A stretch of DNA of 64,000 nt, taken from Ligustrum vulgare. Lineage: Eukaryota > Streptophyta > Magnoliopsida > Lamiales > Oleaceae. Each line of letters begins with the position of its first letter. Positions within the stretch are counted from its first letter, which is position 1. The position numbers were made by a program, and so were the translations under genes. Positions 32,711-44,219 of the stretch are shown piece by piece. The notes under the pieces were generated by a model. It worked only from the letters and a program-made list of their open reading frames with translations, had not been told where the DNA came from and made no database searches. The DNA lies in the NCBI GenBank assembly GCA_963555705.1, contig OY743170.1, positions 13,493,096 through 13,557,095 on the forward strand, written 5' to 3'.

Positions 32711-33797
32711 AAAATTGAGATTTGTAGGCCATCGTCCATTGCTATATATAGGGTGGTCTTCACTTACTCCTTCTCAAATCTATAGTTTTTTCTATGCTAA
32801 TCGGATTTCAGCTAGAACAAGGTTTAATTTTTAATTTTTTTATTTGAGAATTGTCTCGACTCCTGAAGCGTTTATGGGCGGAGACTGAAGTTACAGGTAA
32901 AAAGAAGTCAACGTCTTGATTCAGCAATTTCCCCAATTATTGTTTCTCAAACAGATAGTTTTCTCTACTCCGTATCCAAGCCCGGGTAATTTGACAATTT
33001 CTCTCTAAGTGCACCCTGTCTCTCTCTTTAATAATTTTTCATTTGTACAAGTGAAAGGAATTTCAAATAAAAGCTTCGAGCTAGAGAAATTAACAGGGAA
33101 AGAACCCATATGTCAAAATTGGCTGATAACGGTAGAGAGAAATAAAGAAAATAGATATTGGCTAAAACGACATCTTAGAGGTTTCCTTTATTGATTTTAG
33201 AACGTATAATTACGGTGCAAGTGGTTTAAAGCCCTTAAGTGGGGTATTTTTCAAATCAGCTTCTTAATTAGAGTATTTGGTGTAATTTGCCCAAAAAATA
33301 ATTATTAAGCACCACCGGGCGACTCGGCCCACCCTCCCAGACCCGACTAACGCAACCCACTAAGTCCTTCTTGAAGATAAATTATTTTTAATTTTTTCAA
33401 ATTGTATAGTTTGAGAGTCGCGAACCATTGATCAAAGGGTTGTGAAGAAGCAAACCAACTAGTGGACCAATTGAGTTTTTGTGAATGATTTTGTTTTCAT
33501 AAATATATCTTAGTTTATTTATGTTAGTAATATGGTGCTTTTTTTTTTTTTTCTTTTTTAAATAATAGTAATATAATTATAATTTGTAAAAATACGTAAT
33601 TCAATTTTTTTTTTTTTTGTAATTATTTTTCGTTGGAATTTTCTGAATAACGTCGGAAATTTCCGACAGAATTTAATTTCCGTCAAAAATTTTCGATGGA
33701 ATGTAAAATTTTCGACGATAATTTATTTTCCGTCGAAAAATTCGGTAGTAATGTCGTCGGGAAATATCCGTCCCTGAAAGCCTGTTTTCTAGTAGTG

Positions 33798-34430
33798 ATA
33801 GCGGATAGCTAATAAGTTAGTTGATAGAAATAGAAGTGTTTGGCAAAACTAATTGAAAAGCAAGCTCAAAAATACAAATTAACATAAAAGAAAAATATAT
33901 TTTAAATACCCTAATGATATAGGGGTATAATTTTTTTTAATTAAAAAAATAAAGAGGCTAAAAATGGAACAAAAAATGAAAATCGTATGTAACTTATTTG
34001 AAAAGCGCATAAAAGAAGCCTTTGAGATAAGCTCATCAACCTAACATTGCTTATTTTACTAGATAAAACTTACAAGCTCTCCAAATAAGCTATTTGCTGA
34101 CTTATTTGGCTTATTAAACATACTCTTAATTAACCGCCAAACACTCTCAATATATAAATACTTTGCTTCTATTTGACAAACTTGAATTAAATTATGTTTT
34201 TAAACAATACATTTTCTTAAACTACTTTTAACTACATACATTTTCTAAAATCATTTTAATAACATATTTCATCTCGAAAGTATCGCATTCTTTTTTTTTA
34301 AACAAAAAAACCTATGTTTGTTAAAATTTTAGTGTTTAAAAATATGTTTTTATGTTTTCAAAGTAAGATATGTTTCTAAAAAGTGAAGAGAGAAAATATG
34401 TGTAGTTAAAAAATGATTTGAAAAATATGT

Positions 34431-34472
<42 letters not shown>

Positions 34473-35343
34473 ATTAAAAAAGTATTTGAAAAAATATGTT
34501 GTTTAAAAATATATATAGATGTATTTTTCCAAAGAGGCTAATAAACCCTAAATTATTTTTAATTATATATTTTACCTTAAAACATTGCATTCTTTGTTTA
34601 TAATTTTTTTTTTTTTACCAAACAGGGGTAATTGTTTGATAAACTTATTTATAAATAAATTTATGTCCTTTGTTTGGTAAATATTTAGTAGATTTTGATA
34701 GAATGCATTATTAAAAAATTGTGGATTTTTTAAAATGAGTGGTTAAAATTATTTGTTTATTTTGAATTGAGATTAAAATCAAATTTCAATTTAAACCATA
34801 ACAAGTTCATAAATAAATTAATATATTTTTCAAATTACTTTTTAATTACACATTTTTCAAAACGGCTATCCAATCACACATTTTATTTAAAAAAATTCAA
34901 ATTTCTTATTTATAAACAAAAAGGAACCTTCAAACAGAGGTGTAATTGTTTCATCTGATTAAAAGTGAATTTAAAGAGAGCCGACTCGACGTGACTTCTT
35001 TAAAAAGTTCTTCTACTACGTGAAAATACAATAAGTTTTGTCAAACGGACCGTGTGTTTGTTTGAAACATGTGGCAGTGTGTGTACACAGAGAATCAGAA
35101 ACCCGAAGACAAAATCCTATTGAAACTTTGTACCTGAATACCCAAAAAGAACATTACTTGTTAAACTTGACTATAGTCCATAAAAGTTAGGCAGATGGCT
35201 TTTCTTTCAGTCTTATCTAAAAGTGACTATAAAATATAAATACAATTAAATTAACAATAAGCAAGAATTAATTAGTGTAACTTAAAAATCAAGCTATGAA
35301 ATTGGACCACTCACATCTTTATCCTCTTTCTTAGTCCAAATAG
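33798..35343. other. AT-rich spacer with foldback repeat and TA/TG microsatellite
   Basis: Around 34190-34310 and 34350-34500 the GTGGTTAAAAA-type repeat occurs in reverse and forward orientation. A (TA)n(TG)n microsatellite lies at about 34430-34472. No gene is recognised. Confidence 0.55.
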
Positions 35344-36970
35344 CTAATGAAATATTTGATTTACCATGTAACTGTAGTTACTAGGAGGTTGAGGGTAGTG
35401 GACTTGACCCTGGCCCGACATTGGTGAACCATCAGGTGTCGACAACTGATCAGGCTCGGGTTCCTCTGCTTGGCATTCCATGTTCACACCAAACAACCTT
35501 AGCTTCCTGGAGTTCCCACTGCTTGTTGCGTGATTCTGCATTGCTGACCCTGTAATAACCACACGTGCGACATGTTCCTCATCAAAAAATGAACAAGCTT
35601 CTGTGTATCGATCAACACGCAGTTACACACGTGTGGGTGCAGTGAAGCTACCAAGAATTGTACTATAATCTTTGGGTACAACTTATCAACGTCATTAATA
35701 ACGTGCTAAAGTTCGAGAATACCAAGAATGTCCTTTGTACGATTTTTAGAACACGGATTAAAAAGCATTACCGGCCTCCAATGGAAAATGAGTCATGGTC
35801 CAAGTAAGAACGTATGACAAAATGAAAAAAAAAAAAAAAAATGTTGCTAGTAGGTATCGATCCAACACATTTCATCACATGTGTTGGACGAATAACCAAT
35901 TAACTATTTGCCACATCGATGGATGGACATTTTACTCGTGCACACCAGCGTGGTGGTGGGGACATGAAGAACATTTTCTTTGTATAATTAGTGTATTATA
36001 TTATGGTATGTTTGATTGCACACATTTTCCATGAAAGTGTGCATTTCAATGTCAAATTCCAACTTTTACCGAGTTTATTTGTCAATATTTTTCATGGAAT
36101 ATATTTTCCATCATTTGAAAAATGGCCCTGTTTTCCTCAAAGAAAAAAGGGAAATTAATTCTTTGATGGGGGCTGGTTTTCACTTATTTATTTTCTTTTT
36201 CACCTTTTTAGCAATCAAAAATACCCTAATAGTAAATTAAAAACAAAAAAAAAAAAAAACAAAAAGATGAGGTTTATAATGTAAATTTGTAATGCACAGA
36301 AAATGATACCTGCATGAAGACAGTGAGGTTGGTACGGGAGAGTAATCCCTTGTTGCTGGGTCAGATAAGGATGGCCAGAATAGAAATCGGTATACCCAAC
36401 ACCAACACCAACACCAACACCATCACCGCCGCCGCCGCCGCCTGCACGGGCAACCATAGCTGGTGGTGGAGAAGCGTATTTTCGCCTCCACCCTATGAAA
36501 AGCCGGGAACAATCCAAACGGTGGCGCTGGAAAAGAACAATATCACCAGAATCAAGCTTTTTTTCCTTAACAAAACGGCTCCAGCCTTTTGTTAATACAT
36601 AGCTTTGACTACTGTTCCAGTAAGAGTAGCGGAACCTCCATGATTTTCCAAGTTCATCCTCAAATCCCAACAGAAAACCCTTATCTCCCGAGTCACCGCC
36701 GTTGAGTGGGAAGTATTTCTCAGCGTGTTGTTTTGGTATAACGAGACGGTTTAGCTTGCCCACATCACTAGGAGTCAATGGCTTCTCAAATAATGCTTCT
36801 TTGGGAATTTCTTCTCCTTTTGAATTGTTCTCTCTCTCACGTTCAACGTCTTCTTCATCTTCGTTTAGATTGAACCCGAAACCTGTATTCTGGCCGCAAA
36901 ATATGTCGGTGGAGGCGGTGGTTGGTTGTGTCCACCAGTATGCTTCTGAAGAGTATTGGTTTATTGACAT
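35344..36970 (-). CDS. NGAL: NGATHA-like B3-domain transcription factor
   Basis: Two exons: 36970-36310 and 35549-35344, joined across GT (36309) and AG (35550) in phase 1, giving 288 codons. The N-terminus starts [15 protein letters not shown]3 DNA-binding domain spans codons ~60-170 ([50 protein letters not shown]). A Gly/Val-repeat linker ([16 protein letters not shown]) follows. Exon 2 holds [12 protein letters not shown], the RLFGV repression motif of NGAL and RAV proteins. There is no AP2 domain, which excludes RAV proper. Family members act in the nucleus and restrict leaf-margin, petal and seed growth. Splice sites and frame are intact. Which paralogue (NGAL1, 2 or 3) cannot be decided by eye. 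Confidence 0.94.
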
Positions 36971-37133
36971 TTTACTTTCAGAGAGAGAATTGAAAGTGTT
37001 TTAGAGAGAGAAACGCTGTGTGTTTGTGTGTTTTGTGATGAATCTGAAATTCTGATTAAAGTCGGAGAATGGGCAGCGATATGATTATTGTTTTGATGTG
37101 GAAATGTATTAGCAGCTGGTGGAAATTTGGACG

Positions 37134-37146
37134 AGTATGTATATAA
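37134..37146 (-). promoter_or_regulatory. Possible TATA box of the NGATHA-like gene
   Basis: On the minus strand this reads CTTATATACATAC, about 165 bp upstream of the ATG at 36970. The interval between them is CT/GA-rich, as in many plant 5' UTRs. This rests on position and motif only. Confidence 0.35.
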
Positions 37147-37149
37147 GAG

Positions 37150-38497
37150 CCCGTTTCATTCATGAAATTTTTTTGATTTTTTTATGGATGTGTGATTTAG
37201 ATTGATTTGAAAAGTAAAAAATTGTGTGCTTGATCAAGAATGAAATGTTGAGATTGAGTTTGAAAAATTTTGATAAAAAAAATTAATGACCAAACAGGCT
37301 CTAAGTGTACGTATATGCAGAGAGAGAGAGACTGAGAGAATGGCCGGTATGTACTTTAAGGTTTTGCGTAAGAGAAAAATCAATCATTATAATGCAATCC
37401 GCTTTATAACTTTTCTATGGCTACACGGAAATCATGTTCAAGAAAATTAACGCCTGTTTGGTTCTCTTTAAATATAATACTCTCTATATTTTTGTAAAGT
37501 ACGCAGTTATCAAAAAATAATATTTCACATAAACTCATAAAATATTCACTGTTATTTAACCACGCATTCTTCAAAAATCACTTTTTCATTTCAAATAAAC
37601 TCTTTAAATACATCAAACAGGGGTTTAGTTTCTTTTTTCTTTACAATTTATAAATCAATTATAAACAATAAAAATTTTTAAATCACTTTTTAAACACATA
37701 TATTATGTCTTTTCAATTTTTAACCACATATTTTACCTCAACAACATAAGCCCTTGTATGGTTCCCATTTTTTTCCATCTCATTATCTACAGTACTCAAT
37801 TTACACAACACATCTTACTTTTGACCTACAATTTTTGATTTTTCAACTCAATTTACACTCCACACTCTCCAAAAACTCAACTTTTTTCAAAAATTAATGG
37901 GAATCAAATAAAGTCTAAATAAATTAATTTATAATTACTACAGTATTGTCGAACAAAGCGGACTATGGAAATTAACAAATGGGATCCTCAATCTATTGAA
38001 ATGTAGATTGTAGGAGCCTATTTGGTGTATGAACTAGTTTTTGGAAAAAAAATTGGAGAATTTTGTGTTTTTGAAAAAATGTATTGTTGAAAAGTGATTG
38101 AAAAATGTAAAAAATGGTAGATCTCATATAAATGTGTGTTTGAAATTGAATTTTGAGGAAAAAATTTTAAAAATGTATAAGAGCGAACAGGCTTCCGACC
38201 TAATATTTTGGCAGCTTTTGACTTTGCATTTCAACCTTTCGTTCTGGAAATAATTGGTCCCTGTTTGACGTTTTACTTATGTTAATGTTCCGTTCTTTAT
38301 CGCAATGGATTTAATTTATAAACAATATAATTTTTTAATTTCACATATTTTTTAAAATTATTTTTCAATCATATATTTTATCATAAAAATATAAAAAAAT
38401 AAAAAAAATGACAGATGCACTTACCGAATAGAGAGTAAAGTGTAATCAATCGTAGTATAGGAATTGAACTCATAACTGAGTGGATTATTACACCCAC
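37150..38497. other. Upstream intergenic region of the B3 gene
   Basis: AT-rich, with reverse-orientation copies of the GTGGTTAAAAA-type repeat around 37540-37740 and 38330-38400. No coding sequence is recognised. Confidence 0.5.
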
Positions 38498-39951
38498 TAG
38501 GGATGACAATAATATCCACGAATTCGATACCCGTTGAAAATCCGACATAAATGAGTGGGAATTATACGACTAAATGAGTTCGTGAGTTGAGTATGGAGGT
38601 AAACTTTAAAATCCGACATTGGTATGGGTCGGATGTGAGTTTTACTGCAATACATATACCTGACCCGTATACATATTAATTTCCTTAAAAATTATAGAAT
38701 TTAAAACAAAAGTGATTGTGTAGAAAAAAATAGAACTCAAATATTTATTAACATTGTTAACGTCTAAACTTTAATATATTTAAACTATTGATTTTATTAA
38801 AGTCTAAAAAATTTGTTTAAATTTGTTTGTTTAGTTTCAGTCTGGAACAAGATTTTTTAAAGTCAAATTCAAGTGAAATCCAACATTTAACCGATTCAAA
38901 TTAATCTGGAGTACCTTTAACCTATGGGTGGGCGTCGGGTGATTCGGTTCAGGTATCTCAAGAATCAGAACAAAATCATATTTTTTGGATTCTTGTAAAA
39001 TGGAACCATTCGGTTCCATTGAATCACAATAACCAAAGCAGAATCAAATCATTCGATTTTGGTTCGGTTTCGATTCTACAATAATAATTATTTTTCGAGA
39101 GCCTTATCGATGAACATCAGCCCTCGGGAAGTGAGTCAATAACCTGAAATAAATTTCTACCGAATATACCAAGATTAATGATTTCGAAAATCCTTTCACC
39201 CCAAAGAAACTATAGGATTTTTCATGAAACGGAAGATATTCATAAACAAAAATAGGAAACAAATGGTCTGGAAGGTTTTTCAAGCATGCATTATTATAAT
39301 TATTTTATATTTGTATTTAAATATTTAATTAACTCCATCGTGGTCATTTACAACTTCGCTTATTAATAAGTTAGTCTCATTCGATTTTCATTTACTAAGA
39401 ATTTCAGTCCAAGTGTGAAGTTAAATGTTACAATGAGGTAGAGACGGAACAAATTTCATAAAAAAAATTAATTATTTTCACTTTATCCAAAAAAATTACA
39501 AATTCTTTTGATTTTTAGTTTTAGGACAACCAATTAAGACCTTTAAAAAAAAAAAAAACAAGGATCAAAGATTGGTTCTAACTTCTGTTTTTCGGTTCTA
39601 AATGCAGAACCGAGAACCGAACCGAACCGAAAATCAATCAGTTCTCGGTTCCAAAATCGATTTCCTATTTTATTTTTTTAAAACCATACGGTTCCGATTT
39701 TTTCGGTTCGGTTCGGTTCCGGTTGGGTCATATTGGTTCCGATTTTTTTGTCCACCACTACTTTAACCTATAACATATTTACAGCCCTAAAAAAATAAAT
39801 AATTGGTAATGAATTTTAAATGGGTATAGAAGCATACCCGCCTCCAACCCGCACCCGACCCCCATGGGTAGGGTATGAAAGTTGTAAATCTCTAACAAGT
39901 AGGGTATGTGTCTTGCATTCCTGACCTATACACGACTCATTGCTATCCCTA
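38498..39951 (-). mobile_element. hAT-like element A, interrupted by a nested element
   Basis: It begins TAGGGATGACAA and ends TTGCTATCCCTA, inverted repeats of hAT type. The interior includes ACCCGACCCGC-like subterminal words and a block shared, in reverse orientation, with the 640-bp element at 48699-49338 (for example around 38740-38800). The 8-bp flanks agree at only five positions, so this is an older insertion. It encloses a younger element at 38923-39760. Confidence 0.75.
38923..39760. mobile_element. Nested hAT-like element B
   Basis: 838 bp with ends TATGGGTGGGC and GTCCACCACTA (imperfect inverted repeats) and an exact 8-bp target duplication CTTTAACC (38915-38922, 39761-39768). 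Subterminal regions repeat CGGTTCGGTT and AACCGAACCG words. It has no coding capacity. It is inserted in element A, so it is the younger of the two. Confidence 0.88.
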
Positions 39952-40751
39952 ATGCACACACATGTTGTTCATTTGTTTTTCGTCCATCACATCAACATTA
40001 AATCAAAGGCTCTCATAAATTCGATCATCATTTAGGTCAAATTCTTCGGGCTCTTCAGCATTTTCCAAAGTGTAATGCTATATGTCAATAATCGAGGTTA
40101 ATTCCGATATGAACTGACACTAAATGATAAGGTTACTAAAATAGTATGTCTTATATTCACAAACTAATTTGATCTTATCGTTTTACTTAGCATTTATAAA
40201 TTTGTTTATAAATTATAATGATTGCTTTAAAAAATAGATACTAAATTATAATTATTTTTAACCCAACTTTAACTTTATCTATAATTGAACAAAAATAAAT
40301 GAATGTATGATTGAATGACTAATATAATAAGAAAATGCCTTATTGTTGTTCTGATTTCCATCTTAAGAAACACTATCCATGTTACTATGTTGGCTAAGAT
40401 CAAGTGGTGGGGCTGTCCTGACTCTGCACCCATTTTATCTAACGGCTGCCCCCTGCACTAGGTTTATTGTTGTTCTGAAGGAAGAGGTTACACATTTGAT
40501 TATGTTTGTGTGGGTAAATATTTCTTTGTTTTTGCCTTATATTAGATTATATTTTTCTAGCGATCCTTTTGAACAAGAGTAGATACATGTATGCAATAAT
40601 GAGAATCATATTTATTAGGAAAAGGTTGGGGGCAATTATTTCATGCGTTTTAGTGTTAGGTAACCGAGTACTTTTCATAATATTTTATTAGTGAATGGTA
40701 TTAAGATTTGAATACAGAAATCTAATCGGTTACTGCAAATACCGCAGGATT
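39952..40751. other. Intergenic, nothing recognised
   Basis: AT-rich, only a 67-codon ORF without recognisable features (40379-40582). Confidence 0.5.
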
Positions 40752-40770
40752 CTAAATATGCATTTTGTAA

Positions 40771-41019
40771 AAAAAGGTGTAGCCCACACCCTGAGAACCC
40801 GAACCGACCACGTCCAAGGCCCTTGGTTCGAGAAGGTAAATCCAGGTTATGCCTCCAAGGAGTCAGGGTGGATGGGCTTATGGTAAGCATGAGCAAATCT
40901 CAATAACTCCCGCTTGCCACAAGGCCAATTCCACTTTGCGGGGAATCGAACCAATTACACAGCTGCACTGAGCACTTACCACCCATCCCCTTTGCCACTT
41001 GAAGATGTGCCCTGGGAGC
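40771..41019 (-). mobile_element. tRNA-derived SINE
   Basis: About 249 bp between exact 19-bp direct repeats CTAAATATGCATTTTGTAA (40752-40770 and 41020-41038). Read on the minus strand it begins with an A-box-like TGGCAAAGGGGATGGG and then a perfect B box GGTTCGATTCC (about 40946-40956), and ends in a short T run. This is the structure of a tRNA-derived SINE inserted by LINE machinery. The target copies are identical, so the insertion is recent. Confidence 0.88.
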
Positions 41020-41038
41020 CTAAATATGCATTTTGTAA

Positions 41039-42837
41039 GTATATAAAAAGTCGTACCTCATAGTCAATGATACAAATTTTCTAGAGGAAAGGGGGTTGGT
41101 ACACATATAAATTCAAGAGTTTAGTCGATTAATATATATACTTAGAAGAACACAATATAAGCATTGTAAGCTTATAAAGTCTTACCTCGTGGTGAATGCT
41201 CAAGAGTTTGTAAAATTGATTTTATAAACAGTTTAAAAACTATAATTATAAGTGGGTAGTATTTATAATTCTAACAAATTTTGTCGATAAAAGGCGATTT
41301 GACCGTTTATAAACATAAGTCGAACACGATTCATTTGCATATCTAAAATCCTAAAACTCCAATCCTTTATTGGAGTGTCAAACACATTTATCTCAACTGA
41401 TTTTGTGCTACTAACTTTTGCATGTAACAAATTCGAGCTCGTTTCTCCTTTGCTAAAGCGCTTCAATTTCATTAAATGTAGGATCTAATGGTAATGTTTT
41501 TTGTGACATCGATCGAATTAGGAGTTGTTTGACAAAGTTTTCGATAAAAGTCTTAATAGGTTTTGTTAAAGTTGATAAAAATCTTGAATCTTATAAAATA
41601 TATGGTTAAAATTGAAATTTGATCAGTTTAAAACTCGATAAACTTTTTTTAAATCAAGCCCTTAATCATGTGAGGCCAATCCTTTTGAATTTTGATTGAA
41701 ACAATGGGCTAGCTAGGGATAAAAATCCAGAGATCCAATCCATTGGCTAATTTCAAGCACGTAGAAAAGAGATAAGATTTGTCAAATAGAAATGAATAAG
41801 AATAGCATTCGTGTCTCAATTCTCTCCTCAGCCTCTTCATCTCACTTTGGCATATCTCTTCCTATAACAGAGAATGCACGTGCAATGAAATTTTTTAAGT
41901 TTCTGTTCGACGGCTTAGGAGTAGAAAAAACAGTTTTTTGTTGTTTTTTAGGTAGATGGATGGTTAAAAATTGAATAGAAAAAATGCGTAGGGTTAGAGA
42001 TTGATTTAGGGAATTGTGTAGTTTAAAAATTGGTTTAAAAATCAAAAAAACCAAAAAAAAAAACCTTTTATCCGAACAGAGGCTAAAAAACTGCATTTTT
42101 AAGATTTTAAAGAATATATATATAGAACATATCACAATTTTATTAACTCCAATGAGTTTTAATTGGACTTGGATCCCCCGACAATGATCTAGAGAACAAA
42201 TTACGTTTTCTGAACTATCGTCGAGCATAATAAATTCAATTCATACAGCTAAATTTATGTCATCGTGACGTTTTGATTGGATTGAACCATTTTTTACTCT
42301 AAGAAGAATCGTTTTACAATAGTCTTCGGTATATATAAAAAAATCAAAATTTCTACATTAATTTTTAAAAGATTACAAATGTTATTAGAGCGATCGCCAT
42401 CCCGTCCCCGGTCCAACAAGGTTGGGAGTGGCGTGAGGATGTAAATTAAAAAAAGACAACAACCTCATCAGGTCATGAAATATTTGAGGACAAGGATGAC
42501 TCTTAAAATGGTGATATTTTAGAAAACACGTACAAATTAAATATTAAATGAACCCCCCAGGTTCATGAGGCCAACCTGTGACCCTTATTTACTCATGTCT
42601 CTATCTATATATATTTATTTATTTTGTACCTATATATTATTTGGGGGGAAAAAAATCTACATCGGTACACGTGAAATTACGGGGACCAAGTTTTATTATT
42701 AAAGAATCATGGTTGTTGCCACATTTACTGCTATAAAGAAATATTCTCTCTGCTTCGATCAAAAAAGAAAAAAAAGAAAAAGAAATATTCTCTCTGTTCA
42801 ATTGAGATAAACTTGTTTCTATTATAATTAACTACTA
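41039..42837. other. Intergenic, no gene recognised
   Basis: AT-rich sequence with short ORFs only. Near 41960-42030 there is a plus-strand copy of the GTGGTTAAAAA-type repeat. Confidence 0.5.
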
Positions 42838-42862
42838 TTTTCACCCATGCGTTGCACGATCA
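42832..42862 (-). mobile_element. Helitron-like 3' end, diverged
   Basis: On the minus strand this reads a hairpin-like CGTGCAACGCATGGGTG followed by AAAATAGTAG, a diverged form of the Helitron terminus seen at 44088. The terminal CTRR is ambiguous. Confidence 0.45.
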
Positions 42863-43039
42863 TCATATTTTCTCATATAATTACGATTACAATATTTTTC
42901 TATTTTTTATAAGAACAAACATATGTATAATAATATAAATAGAGTAAATACAATAGAGTGAATATTTATGCTTATTTGTGTTATATTGTTTGCCCATACG
43001 CTTTGCATACCAAAAAAGGTTCCGCAATTTTCACAATTA

Positions 43040-43975
43040 AATGTAGGATCGTCAAAATCCAAGTACTCTGCAACATTCGTATAAGAATTAGATAAGAAAA
43101 GTACATCATTATATTGTAAATGGATAAAAAATACTGTCGCATGAGAGAAATAATTTGAAGAAGTTCATAATTTAAACAATGATAAAGGAATGCATAGTTT
43201 TTAGATGGAAAATAATAATTCATATATAGGAAAATCATTCATATATGGAATTTAATCCATATGATTTTAAAAAATTGTAAAAATTAAAAATTATTGGATT
43301 TTAATATTTGAAAAAAAATACAGAAAAAACAGAAAATGACAACAATTACTACCAAATTACTCCAAAAAAAATTATTCGAGGATTACACTTTATGTTGTTA
43401 GATCACAAAAATTCAAGTACTCTACAACATTCGTATAAGAATTAGATAAGAAAAGTACATCATTATATTGTAAATGGATTAAAAATACTATCGCATGAGA
43501 GAAATAATTTGAAGAAGTTCATAGTGTAAACAATGATAAACGAATGCATAGTTTTTAGATGGAAAATAATAAGTCATATATAGAAAAATCATTTATATAT
43601 GGAATTTAATCCATATGATTTTAAAAAAAATTTAAACTATAAAAATTAAAAATTATTGTATTTAATATTTGAAAAGTAAAAAAAAAAAAAAAAAAAAAGA
43701 CAAATAAAGTATAAAATGAATAATAGTCTTACAATTACTACCCAATTACTCAAAAAATAATTATTAGAGGATTATACCTTATACTGTTGATTAAATAATA
43801 TTGTCACGTCAAACACGAATCATAAAAAAAAAAAAAAAAAAAGAAAGACAGAAACTGTAAATGGATGAAAAACACATTCGCATGAGAAAAATAAATAAGA
43901 AGATAATAAAAAATTGATTTTAAGAATTTCATATTTTAAACAACAATAAAATAATGTATAGTTTTTCAAAACCAC
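43040..43975. repeat. Tandem repeat of about 360 bp, two full and one partial copy
   Basis: Units start near 43050, 43410 and, partially, 43850. Shared words include CAACATTCGTATAAGAATTA, ATTATATTGTAAATGGAT and GAGAGAAATAATTTGAAGAA. Copies 1 and 2 are about 95 percent identical by eye; copy 3 is shortened and diverged. AT-rich, non-coding. Confidence 0.85.
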
Positions 43976-44087
43976 CATTGATTATCATTAAAATAATAAA
44001 TGTCATTAATTTACAACATGTGTTCACATAAAACCACTTCCACACAAAATGTGTTCACACCAAACCACTTTTTTACTTTTATATATA

Positions 44088-44114
44088 CTAGTGTTATACC
44101 CGTGCGATGCACGG
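44088..44114 (-). mobile_element. Helitron 3' terminus
   Basis: On the minus strand it reads CCGTGCATCGCACGG (a six-base-pair stem) followed by GTATAACACTAG and then T. Hairpin, CTAG end and insertion beside A/T fit Helitrons. The element body would extend to the right; I cannot place its 5' end in the nested AT-rich sequence. Confidence 0.72.
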
Positions 44115-44219
44115 TCATTTGTTACTTACATATATCAAATCTATATTTTAACACATAAAATGAATATTTAATTAAAAATGATAAATGAATGAAGACAATT
44201 AATTACAGAGGTACATTAC

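Larger units (their letters stand above)
29322..33797. mobile_element. Second CACTA transposon, non-autonomous
   Basis: 4,476 bp. The left end begins CACTAAAAAAAAGGCTTT and the right end, read on the minus strand, begins CACTACTAGAAAACAGGC. Target duplications are ATA on both sides (29319-29321, 33798-33800). Subterminal sequences at both ends repeat TTTCCGTCGAAAATTT-type motifs (29345-29470, 33625-33775), a different motif from CACTA-1. No transposase is recognisable. The interior is dominated by a tandem array (about 30760-32145) and a segment (32250-32710) with short unidentified ORFs. Confidence 0.9.

Noticed and set aside
36314..37004. Plus-strand ORFs of 93 and 100 codons
   Set aside because: They are antisense shadows of the B3-domain exon.
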